NCBI GenBank assembly: GCA_964534315.1
Contig: CAZHOV010000033.1
Location: 1-38,343 of the forward strand
From: CAZHOV01 sp964534315
Lineage (GTDB): Bacteria > Bacteroidota > Bacteroidia > Chitinophagales > Saprospiraceae
Direction: 5' to 3'
Length of the DNA: 38,343 bases
Shown in pieces: positions 8,182 through 16,048 of the stretch; within the stretch, counting starts at the first letter, position 1, and every line of letters starts with the position of its first letter. The notes beneath the pieces were generated by a model. It had not been told where the DNA came from, searched no databases, and was given only the letters and a program-made list of their open reading frames with translations. A program made the translations under genes and the position numbers.

Positions 8182-9735
8182 ATGAAAAACCCCATACTAA
8201 TCCTATTCACTTTTTTCGCATTTACCTTTTCGCTCAACAGCCAGGATATTTATCCGGTTATTGTTAAACATGAAAAAGTTGATTTCACTAATGTAAATGT
8301 CAGAGACAGTGTTGTCGTGCTGGCCAAAATCACGATCAACGCTCCTGTCACCGGGAAGGCGATGGTGCGCTTCGACGGTAACTGCCATGCATCGGTGGGC
8401 GACCGGATTATTCTGGCCGCCAGCGATGAGCCCGCATTCGGAGTTAACTCCGGCAATGTTCCTGCCGAAGCGATTAATGGCGATATTTCCGCTTCTACAT
8501 TCTCCCACACCCGCCGGTATAACGTTCAACCAGGAGAAAACACCTTTTATGCCGTCGCCTTCAATACTGTTGAAATGGATGGCAACGGATTGGCGCACAT
8601 CTATGGTAGCCTCCTTGTTCAGTATTTTCCTTCCTACTTCGGAGGAACGTTTCCCGATGCTCCATATGCACTACAGGCTCCTGTGGAGGAAACTAATCTG
8701 GACATAAAATCGGATGTGGTTGCACTCGAAGAACTCTGGGTGAATATACCAAAACCAGGAACGTTAGTCGCTCGATTCGATGGCAACTGCGTAAGTGCTC
8801 CGGGCGACCAGATCATGTTGGCCGTCAACGACGAAGAATCTATTGACCTGGGCAGTGACCATGTCGTTATTGAAGCTGTCAATACAGACATCAACCGAAA
8901 TTCCTTTTCCCATACCAGAGTCTTTGAGGTTGAGGAAGGTTCTCAACAGATTTACGCCATGGTGGGTAATATTTATGAAACAGCAGGCGATGGATTTGTT
9001 TCTGTCTACGGAAATCTAACGGTTGAGTATATTCCAAATGACTTTGCAGGCTCCAATTTCACACCACAGGTCTATTATGAAGACCTCAATTTATTGAATG
9101 TCGACCTCCGCGAACCACTTCCGGTGAAATTGTCGACGATCACCCTGGAAACCGACCAACCTGGTATCGCTGTTGTTGAATTTACCGGCGATGTTACCGG
9201 CTCTCCAGGCGATCGCATCGTGCTTGCTGCCAATAATATCCCTGCATGGCTAGCTAATGATGGTCATATTGAAATGGAAGCCTACGACGACGATGTCAAT
9301 TCTAAACCATTCTCTCACACCAGAGCTTTTGAAATTCAACCCGGGGAGCATGAATTTTATGCGGTCGGTCAGAATGTTGCTGAACAGGACGGTAACGGTA
9401 AAGCAAATGTCCAGGCCAGTTTCGTGGTCAAATTCTTTCCTCAGGAAGAAATCATTTCCAAAACGTCAGATTTTGTATCTTTAGAAAATGAATTGAAAGC
9501 GTTCCCCAATCCGACAACAGGATGGGTAAACTTACAATTCGAAGGAGAAGAAAATACCGAATACCAAATAACCATCTTAAACCAGTTGGGTAGAATAGTA
9601 AAAGTATTCAATCCTGTAGATCGTAATATGATCAATCAAATGCAACTAGATCTATCAGCACAACCTTCAGGTATCTACCTGATCAATATTATCGGAAATG
9701 GCCAGTCAGGCACATTGAAAGTTATTAAAAAATAA
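8182..9735 (+). CDS. T9SS-exported protein with three ~135-residue repeats
   Basis: The 517-residue product has a signal peptide (MKNPILILFTFFAFTFSLNS) and three homologous beta-rich repeats at about 22-155, 158-290 and 295-425. Each repeat carries a strand with F(D/T)G(N/D) followed by C or V, then (S)PGD(R/Q)I.LA, a later FSHTR and a closing strand such as Y(G)(S/N)L.V(Q/E)YFP. Residues about 440-517 form a type IX secretion sorting domain (KAFPNPTTGWVNL, then YQITILNQLGRIVK and a final GTLKVIKK). The protein should be exported across the outer membrane and attached or released. I do not recognise the repeat as a named family. A hairpin after the stop may end the transcript. Confidence 0.85.
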   Translation: MKNPILILFTFFAFTFSLNSQDIYPVIVKHEKVDFTNVNVRDSVVVLAKITINAPVTGKAMVRFDGNCHASVGDRIILAASDEPAFGVNSGNVPAEAINGDISASTFSHTRRYNVQPGENTFYAVAFNTVEMDGNGLAHIYGSLLVQYFPSYFGGTFPDAPYALQAPVEETNLDIKSDVVALEELWVNIPKPGTLVARFDGNCVSAPGDQIMLAVNDEESIDLGSDHVVIEAVNTDINRNSFSHTRVFEVEEGSQQIYAMVGNIYETAGDGFVSVYGNLTVEYIPNDFAGSNFTPQVYYEDLNLLNVDLREPLPVKLSTITLETDQPGIAVVEFTGDVTGSPGDRIVLAANNIPAWLANDGHIEMEAYDDDVNSKPFSHTRAFEIQPGEHEFYAVGQNVAEQDGNGKANVQASFVVKFFPQEEIISKTSDFVSLENELKAFPNPTTGWVNLQFEGEENTEYQITILNQLGRIVKVFNPVDRNMINQMQLDLSAQPSGIYLINIIGNGQSGTLKVIKK

Positions 9736-9743
9736 ACGCCAGT

Positions 9744-9786
9744 GGGGGATGATGAATTTACTTTTCTCCTTACGCCATCATCCCCC
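9744..9786 (+). terminator. Hairpin after the three-repeat T9SS gene
   Basis: An 11-bp perfect stem (GGGGGATGATG at 9744-9754 with CATCATCCCCC at 9776-9786) encloses a 21-base loop, starting eight bases after the stop codon. No T-tract follows, so it may be a transcript-end stabiliser and not a classical intrinsic terminator. Confidence 0.5.
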
Positions 9787-9820
9787 AAGACTCAAGACTC
9801 AAGACTCAAGACTCAAGACT
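9786..9820 (+). repeat. Five perfect tandem copies of CAAGACT
   Basis: The heptamer CAAGACT is repeated five times without error over 35 bases. The array ends eight bases before the ATG of the kinase gene at 9829 and touches the foot of the upstream hairpin. Confidence 0.95.
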
Positions 9821-9828
9821 AACCATCC

Positions 9829-11031
9829 ATGACAAAAAAGACCACATATTCCTCTTCTGCTAAAACGTTTTCTTTTGAAGAGTTGGAACAAACGCTCATC
9901 TACTTTTCCAGTTCTATTCACGGGAAAAATACAGAAGAGGAAATATTGTGGGATCTTGCCCAAAACTGCATCGCTAAACTAGACTTTTTGGATTGCGTCA
10001 TCTACATGATTGATCCAACCAGAAAAAAATTAATCCAAAAAGCAGCGTTTGGTCCAAAAAACCCTCGAAAACAAGAGATCCTTGATCCCATTACCATTCC
10101 ACTTGGTAAGGGGATCACCGGATCAGTTGCCTTAACCGGAAAAGCAGAACTTATTCAGGACACATCAAAAGACCCCCGATATATTATCGACGATGAAGTA
10201 CGACTTTCTGAAATAACAGTTCCCATAAAACTGCAAGATGAAGTATTGGGGATCATTGATTGCGAACACCCCGAAAAAGGCTTTTTTACGCAGCAACACT
10301 TAAGACTATTATCGGCTATTGCATCGATTTGTGCTATTAAAATCAGTAAAGTGAGAGCGGAAGAAACACTGAAAAAAGAACAACAACAACGGCTTCAGGT
10401 ACAGAAGCAAATAGCTGAACTCAAGGTCAAGGCTTTTCGCACTCAAATGAAACCGCACTTTATCTTCAACGCACTCAACGCCATCCAGTATTATATCACT
10501 GTTAACGACAAAAAAAGCGCGTTAAATTATCTTTCTCTTTTCAGCAAACTGATCCGCCATCATCTTGACCACTTTGACAATGATTTTATCCTGCTGGAAG
10601 AAGAACTGAATGTAGTGAACTGGCATTTAAAACTGCAATCCCTGCGCTATGAAGATCGTTTTGAATATCACATTAGTTACCTACCAAAAGATCACGATTT
10701 GAATGTAAAAATCCCAGCCAGGGTCCTTTCTGCACTAACCGAACAAGCAGTAGAAACAGCCACTATCGATCATCAAAAAAAGATACAGTTTGATCTTAAT
10801 TTGCATATCGATTCTCATACAGTTAATACTAAATTGTCTTTCAATATTGATCTGACAAAGACCCTTCCTAAAAAAGAACAACTACTGACACCAGACTATT
10901 GGTTAAAAAATACGACACTGATTAACGAACTTTATGACCACCGCATTGAAGGAGATGTTGATTTTATTGAAACCCCGGCAAAAGATCTGGTCAAGATCAA
11001 CATAAGCTTGAACATACCGATTGTTAACTAA
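9829..11031 (+). CDS. GAF-domain LytS-family sensor kinase with an unrecognisable ATPase domain
   Basis: A 400-residue cytoplasmic protein. Residues 24-175 form a GAF domain (IPLGKGITGSVALTGKAELI, DDEVRLSEITVPIKL). A short helical linker leads into the LytS-type phosphoacceptor domain, with FRTQMKPHFIFNALNAIQYY at 203-222 and the acceptor His at 210. In working members the domain that follows has an N-box near LVENAIKH and glycine-rich boxes. Here the matching stretch reads LSALTEQAVETATIDHQKK (299-317), and no glycine-rich ATP lid is seen up to the end at 400. ATP binding is therefore doubtful. It may be a sensory pseudokinase. The next gene starts 12 bases after the stop, so the two form one unit. 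A CAAGACT array lies just before the start codon. Confidence 0.8.
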   Translation: MTKKTTYSSSAKTFSFEELEQTLIYFSSSIHGKNTEEEILWDLAQNCIAKLDFLDCVIYMIDPTRKKLIQKAAFGPKNPRKQEILDPITIPLGKGITGSVALTGKAELIQDTSKDPRYIIDDEVRLSEITVPIKLQDEVLGIIDCEHPEKGFFTQQHLRLLSAIASICAIKISKVRAEETLKKEQQQRLQVQKQIAELKVKAFRTQMKPHFIFNALNAIQYYITVNDKKSALNYLSLFSKLIRHHLDHFDNDFILLEEELNVVNWHLKLQSLRYEDRFEYHISYLPKDHDLNVKIPARVLSALTEQAVETATIDHQKKIQFDLNLHIDSHTVNTKLSFNIDLTKTLPKKEQLLTPDYWLKNTTLINELYDHRIEGDVDFIETPAKDLVKINISLNIPIVN

Positions 11032-11043
11032 TTTAAGGCTTCT

Positions 11044-11427
11044 ATGACTCGTAATTTAAACGTGCACTACCTGCTCATTTGTTTCGGATTGCTGCTTCTG
11101 TTCTTCCTGAGCCAGCCCAATCGAAGTTATGCACAGACGTCTCCAATAGATAGTCTGGAAGAAGTGATACAAGAAAATACAGATACCACCAAAATGGAAG
11201 CGATGCTCGAATTGGGCAGTTACCTGAGAGGACAAGACCCCGAAAGAGGTATTTAACTCTTTAAATCCTGCATCGCTTATGCCAAAGAGCGGGGGCACAT
11301 TCACTACCAAATACTCGGATGGACCCGACTTGGAATAAGCTACGGCATAGCCGATAATTTCCCTAATGCCCTTGAAGCATTCAATGAAGCGCTCCAACTC
11401 CAAAAATCCAGTGGTGACCTGAAAAGA
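11044..11427 (+). pseudogene. N-terminal part of the TPR-LytTR gene, cut by an in-frame TAA
   Basis: The first 70 codons encode a signal peptide or membrane anchor (HYLLICFGLLLLFFLSQP) and the start of a TPR region, then stop at the TAA at 11254-11256. Reading on in the same frame gives 57 codons of clean TPR sequence (for example YQILGWTRLGISYGIADNF and ALEAFNEALQLQ). These join directly to the ATG at 11428. The stop is a single nonsense codon inside an otherwise continuous gene spanning 11044-12855. Confidence 0.8.
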
Positions 11428-12855
11428 ATGGCTTCCTCCTATTCGAATATCGGAATTGTCTACAAAAGAATTGGCGATTATCCCAAAAGTGTCGACTACT
11501 ATTTTCAGGCGCTGGAGTTACATGACTCCATCAATAATATTCACGGAATCGCCACGGTCTATTCCAATCTGGGCGTTCTGTATGATGTTATGAACGAGCT
11601 GGATAAAGCGTTGGATTTTTTTCAAAAAGCGAAAAAGATCAATGATGAGCATCCCCAGGATGAGACCACACTGTCTTTAATGACCAATATGAGTATTATT
11701 TATGAAAAAAAGAAAGCGTATGACCGGGCCCTGCAATTGCAATTGGAAGCCATCGAATTTGCGAAATCGATCAACGCCAAGACCAGCCTGCAAAACGCCT
11801 TAAATAATACCGGATTCATTTACCTACAAATGGAAGAATTCGAAAAAGCCAAAACCTATCTTTTAAAAAGCCTTGAAATCGGAGCTTCGACTAAATTACT
11901 GGGAGTAAGAGCAAGATCCTATTTTAATTTGGCACGTGTTAGTTTAGCGCAAAAAAATATTGACGAAGCCATTTATTTTGCTCAAGAAGAAGCAAAAAAC
12001 GCAGATAGCTTGAATAGCATTCCCCTCAAAAGGGATGTCCACGAACTTTTTACTAGACTATTTCAACGAAAAGGAAATTACAAAAAAGCGCTCGAACACC
12101 AGCAACTTGCGAATCAATACAGAGATAGTCTTTTTAATGAACAAAAAGCCAAAGAAATCAGTCAATTAGAAACCCGATTCAAAGTGTATGAAAAGGATAG
12201 AGAGATCGAACAAAAAAAAGTGGAACTCGGCTTGCTGGAAAAACAGGTCAATCTTGAAAAAAGATGGAAGGGTATCCTGATCATTGCGCTCCTACTGGCT
12301 GCTTTGAGCAGCTTCCTCTTGTACTATAATAACCAGCTTCGAAAAAGAAAAAACATAATCAAGGCGATCAAGTTCAGTTCTATCGATTACCTCCTCAAAC
12401 CAATTGACCTCGAAGAACTACAACTAGCTGTTGAAAAAGCTAAACAGAAACAAGCAGATCAATTGCAAAAAGCACAGTTCGATGTACTTCTCTCTCATCT
12501 CCACAACACTAATGCAGCTAATCGAAAAATATGCCTTTCCACTTCAGATGGCCTGGAATTCCTCTCTACTAATGAGATCCTGTATTGCCAGGCAAATGGG
12601 TCCTACACCACCTTCCACCTGAAAGATGATCGTACAATAGTAGTAAGCAAAAACCTTAAAGAATACGAAAACCTACTGGGAGACCACCATTTTATGAGAG
12701 TCCATAATAAATACCTCATCAATCTTCAGGAAGTGAAACGATTTGTAAAAACAGAGGGAGGCTATATTTTAATGAATAACGGCGAACATGTTAGCATTTC
12801 TGTCAAGAAACGAGAGGAGTTTCTTCTGAGAATGGGAGAGATTATGAATTCATAA
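11428..12855 (+). CDS. TPR-transmembrane-LytTR DNA-binding regulator with a receiver-domain remnant
   Basis: This is the long downstream part of a broken gene. TPR repeats occupy about 1-240 (SSYSNIGIVYKRIGDY, ATVYSNLGVLYDVMNELDKA and others). A coiled coil follows (240-280), then one transmembrane helix at about 282-300 (GILIIALLLAALSSFLLYY). Residues 311-340 (KAIKFSSIDYLLKPIDLEEL, then AVEKAKQKQ) match only the last strand and helix of a response-regulator receiver domain; the phosphoacceptor part is missing. Residues 365-470 are a LytTR DNA-binding domain (ILYCQANGSYTTFHL, FMRVHNKYLINL). The layout suggests an in-frame deletion fusing a TPR-type kinase to its LytTR partner. A protein starting at 11428 would lack the export signal and so would insert differently. 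Upstream it is coupled to the GAF kinase. Confidence 0.75.
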   Translation: MASSYSNIGIVYKRIGDYPKSVDYYFQALELHDSINNIHGIATVYSNLGVLYDVMNELDKALDFFQKAKKINDEHPQDETTLSLMTNMSIIYEKKKAYDRALQLQLEAIEFAKSINAKTSLQNALNNTGFIYLQMEEFEKAKTYLLKSLEIGASTKLLGVRARSYFNLARVSLAQKNIDEAIYFAQEEAKNADSLNSIPLKRDVHELFTRLFQRKGNYKKALEHQQLANQYRDSLFNEQKAKEISQLETRFKVYEKDREIEQKKVELGLLEKQVNLEKRWKGILIIALLLAALSSFLLYYNNQLRKRKNIIKAIKFSSIDYLLKPIDLEELQLAVEKAKQKQADQLQKAQFDVLLSHLHNTNAANRKICLSTSDGLEFLSTNEILYCQANGSYTTFHLKDDRTIVVSKNLKEYENLLGDHHFMRVHNKYLINLQEVKRFVKTEGGYILMNNGEHVSISVKKREEFLLRMGEIMNS

Positions 12856-12868
12856 AAACGCTAACCGG

Positions 12869-13606
12869 TTAAAACATACTCACATAGCCAAAATGCACTT
12901 TTGGAGCTGCCAAATCAATAGGATTTCCTTGCTGCGTACCCCACCCCAAGCTAATGCCAAAAATACCGACTTTAGTCTCAAAATTAAGCCCCGCTCCAAA
13001 CCCGGAAGGCTGATCAAAACTACGGCTGGAAGGCGTAACATCTTCTACATATCCCAGATCCGCAAAAGCAAACATAAACGAATTCTGACCAATAATGAAC
13101 CGATACTCCAGCGTCAATATCCCATACAAAGAAGCAAAAATAGACTCTTCGTCAAACCCACGAAAAGTCTGAATACCCCCAATCCGAAACTGCTCATTCC
13201 GGTAAACGGGTCCTTCCGTAAAAATACTCCCTACATTCAGCGCTACCTTGAAGGTTGTTCGCTTGAATAAAGGTAAATACCCTTCCAATAAACCTGACAC
13301 CCGATACTGAACATTCTTCAACTGCAAAGAATCATATAACCCGTCATAGTTAAACTGATCGGAAGAGTCCTGGAGCTCCGCAATGAGCCCGCTCCGCCTG
13401 ATCCGCTTCTGCCCTACCCCGGCATTGATAAAAACAGACCATCCCTTTCGCGGATTTAACCGGTAATCCAATTGTTGTGTTAAATATTCCAGTCCAAAAA
13501 GGGTATTTCGAATATCCAAATTAGGAGGCAACTGCCGGGTTTGCCTAATTTGCTGCTCGTCAATCGAAAGCAACGAGGAAGACTGCGTATTCCAATAGGC
13601 TTTCAC
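12869..13606 (-). pseudogene. C-terminal part of an Omp85-family outer-membrane barrel, separated by a frameshift
   Basis: The 245 residues are the second half of a 16-strand Omp85-type barrel. They include the conserved L6 motif GIQTFRGFDEESIFAS (the RGF signature of the family) and end in a strand finishing with a phenylalanine (HFGYVSMF), as barrel proteins do. The apparent start is a GTG overlapping the stop of the upstream part by four bases. No signal peptide is present, so this piece cannot reach the outer membrane alone. It belongs with the part at 13603-14667. Confidence 0.8.
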
Positions 13607-14667
13607 ATAATTCCCTCCAATAAATACTGAATCCCCACCTCTGAGATTACATCCAAAAACGTAGAATCTCGCTTGTATAATTCAAACCGCAAATCAGTAC
13701 CAAAGGGCAGGTTAAGCACATAAGGATAATTGAAACGTAGCTGTAGCTCCTGCGTGCCCGGCCGCAATTGCTGAAAACCAGCTACAATACGCTCTCCCAG
13801 GCCAAACTGATTGAACAGGTCAGCCTGAAGATTTCCGGTAAAGATCAAAGACTGACGCTGCTCTAGAGGGTCGTTCTGCCCCTGTGGCAATAATCCAATC
13901 AAAAAGTCAAATCGGCTCGCATTCTTCTTTTCCAAAAATAGATTCACGGTAGCTTCATCTCCCTTAAAGGTTACCACCACATCCCGCTTTTCCTGAAGAA
14001 AAGGAAGCTCCCGAATACGGTTTCGAATATTGCGGACCTTTCGCTCCTGATAGGGAATGCCCGGACGCAATCCCAGATATTGTTCCATATAATTATTGGA
14101 TATCTTGGCATTCCCCTCAATATTGATTTCATCTAATAAGATCAATTGATTTTTTTGGTAAAACAGACTAGCAGCCACTCTTTCCGCTTCTATTTGAATA
14201 TCGTCCAGATAAACGGATGCAAAAGGGTACCCGTGATCTTCGGCATAAGCCAATATCTTAGCTTGCAATTCAACCAATTGCTCATAAGAAAAACGCTCAT
14301 TTTCAAATTGTTTTTCACGGAATCCTACCGAGTTAAGTACCTCCTTTTCAATATTTCCATTTTTCAGATATGCCCATTGATAAATATTTCCCACATGAAT
14401 AAAAGCGTGTGCCTCACAGGTATCTTCAAAACTCAGGCTATCAACAGAAGCTTCCAGGTACGATTCGTTCCGAAGCGCCTTTAACACCTCGGAAAGTTCT
14501 GCAACCACACCAGCTGAATCCGTAAAAACTTCTTGAGGCTCCACCTCTACCGTATTCCAGAAAGCCGGTTCTTTATCCAATAAGATCAGCTCCAAACGGA
14601 TACTGTCCTGGGCAGAACCGATGAAAAAGAGTAATAAAAAAGTGATATTTAGTAAAAGTCTGATCAA
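13603..14667 (-). pseudogene. N-terminal part of an Omp85-family (BamA/TamA-like) protein, frameshifted
   Basis: The 354-residue piece has a signal peptide (IRLLLNITFLLLFFIGSAQ). A poorly conserved region follows, then a POTRA domain at about 178-248 (LLDEINIEGNAKISNNYMEQ, PYQERKVRNIRNRI), then the first barrel strands (FDFLIGLLPQG, ADLFNQFGLGERI). The frame ends at GIQYLLEGIM. Adding a single G to the GGG run in GGAGGGAATT (near 13611) would read on as LLEGGNYVKAYW and restore one protein of about 600 residues with the downstream part. The start is a TTG preceded immediately by a stop codon, and no in-frame ATG exists upstream of the POTRA domain. Full-length homologues insert proteins or surface lipoproteins into the outer membrane; the specific role here is unknown. 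It is divergent from hemW. Confidence 0.8.
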
Positions 14668-14790
14668 TTAACCGATAATTTCTGTTGAAACGGTTGATTT
14701 AATCGTATTGTTACCGGTAGAAATAGTTTTTTCGTAAATTTATAGACAACCCGGTACAATAAGTGCCTAACGAAATTACTGATCGAATTC

Positions 14791-15921
14791 ATGTCCGGAA
14801 TTTATTTACATATTCCTTTTTGTAAGCAAGCTTGCCATTATTGCAACTTCCATTTTAGCACCAGCCTAAAATTGAAAGCACCTTTAATAGAGGCTATCCT
14901 CAAAGAATTAGAGCTACAAAAAGAATACCTGCCTTCTAAAAAGTTGGAAACCATTTATCTGGGGGGAGGCACCCCTTCTCTGTTATCCGGCACCGATCTT
15001 GACCGCATTTTTTCTACCATCAATCGGCTTTTTGATGTAGAACAGGAGGCGGAGATTACCCTTGAAGCCAACCCCGACGATCTGAAGGATGAAAAAATTA
15101 AACAACTGCAAGATTCCCCTGTCAATCGGCTCAGTATCGGGATTCAATCCTTCTTCGATGAAGACCTTCAATTTATGAACCGGGCCCACCATGCAAAGGA
15201 AGCTCTGAGTTGTATCGAAAAAGTGCGCAAAGCAGGATTTAAAGACCTGACCATTGACCTGATCTACGGTGCCCCCACCACTACTGATGAACACTGGGAA
15301 GCGAATGTCCAGCAGGCTATTGCATTAGAAGTACCTCACCTCTCCTGCTATGCGCTAACCGTTGAACCCCAAACTGCTCTTGCCCATTTTGTAAAAGCAG
15401 GAAAAGTGCCCGACGTAGAAGACGAAAAAGTGTCCAGGCAGTTCAATTACCTGATGGAAGCTATGGAAAAAGCGGGTTATGTACATTATGAGATCTCCAA
15501 CTTTTCCCTTCCCGGCAGATATTCCAGGCATAATTCCAGCTATTGGAAAAACAAACCCTATCTAGGTATCGGCCCTTCAGCCCATTCCTACAACGGACAT
15601 ACCCGGCAATGGAATATTGCTAATAATGCAAAATACATTAAAGCTATTCAAACAAACACCCTGCCTTTCGAAATCGAGCAGTTGACTCCAGCCCAACGCT
15701 ATAACGAATACGTCATGACTAGTTTACGAACGATTTGGGGGTGTGACCTAAAGGAGATCGCAAAACTTGGGGACAAATGGGAACAGTACTTCCTCAAACA
15801 TGTACAGCCTTATCTACGAAAAGGATATGTAGTCCTTAAAAATGGAACAAACGTTCAACTTTCTCAACAGGGAAAACTTCTAGCTGACCGGATTACAGCA
15901 GATCTATTTTGGATAGACTAA
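14791..15921 (+). CDS. hemW: HemW-type radical SAM heme chaperone
   Basis: The 376-residue protein has the radical SAM cluster motif CKQACHYCNF, with Cys at 11, 15 and 18 binding the 4Fe-4S cluster. It also has the GGGTPS motif (about 58-63), EANPDD and RLSIGIQSFFDEDL. This pattern and length fit the HemW group, formerly called oxygen-independent coproporphyrinogen III oxidase-like. HemW lacks the features of true HemN and is thought to insert heme into respiratory proteins. It has the usual C-terminal HemN-like domain (YNEYVMTSLRTIWGCDL). The gene appears to be transcribed alone. The assignment to HemW and not HemN rests on the short N-terminus and the CNFHFS sequence after the cluster. Confidence 0.92.
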   Translation: MSGIYLHIPFCKQACHYCNFHFSTSLKLKAPLIEAILKELELQKEYLPSKKLETIYLGGGTPSLLSGTDLDRIFSTINRLFDVEQEAEITLEANPDDLKDEKIKQLQDSPVNRLSIGIQSFFDEDLQFMNRAHHAKEALSCIEKVRKAGFKDLTIDLIYGAPTTTDEHWEANVQQAIALEVPHLSCYALTVEPQTALAHFVKAGKVPDVEDEKVSRQFNYLMEAMEKAGYVHYEISNFSLPGRYSRHNSSYWKNKPYLGIGPSAHSYNGHTRQWNIANNAKYIKAIQTNTLPFEIEQLTPAQRYNEYVMTSLRTIWGCDLKEIAKLGDKWEQYFLKHVQPYLRKGYVVLKNGTNVQLSQQGKLLADRITADLFWID

Positions 15922-16048
15922 AATTTTATTTTCAATTAACAAACGATTCCTTATCTTACCATTGTAAAAACCACTACCAATTTATCCCCCCAAATAGCCT
16001 TCTTTCCTCATTAAGAGAACGTATTAACCCAATTCAAAAATTAAACAC

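Noticed and set aside
9829..12855. A complete two-component system
   Set aside because: The kinase lacks a recognisable ATPase site, and the regulator lacks a phosphoacceptor receiver and is interrupted by a stop codon.
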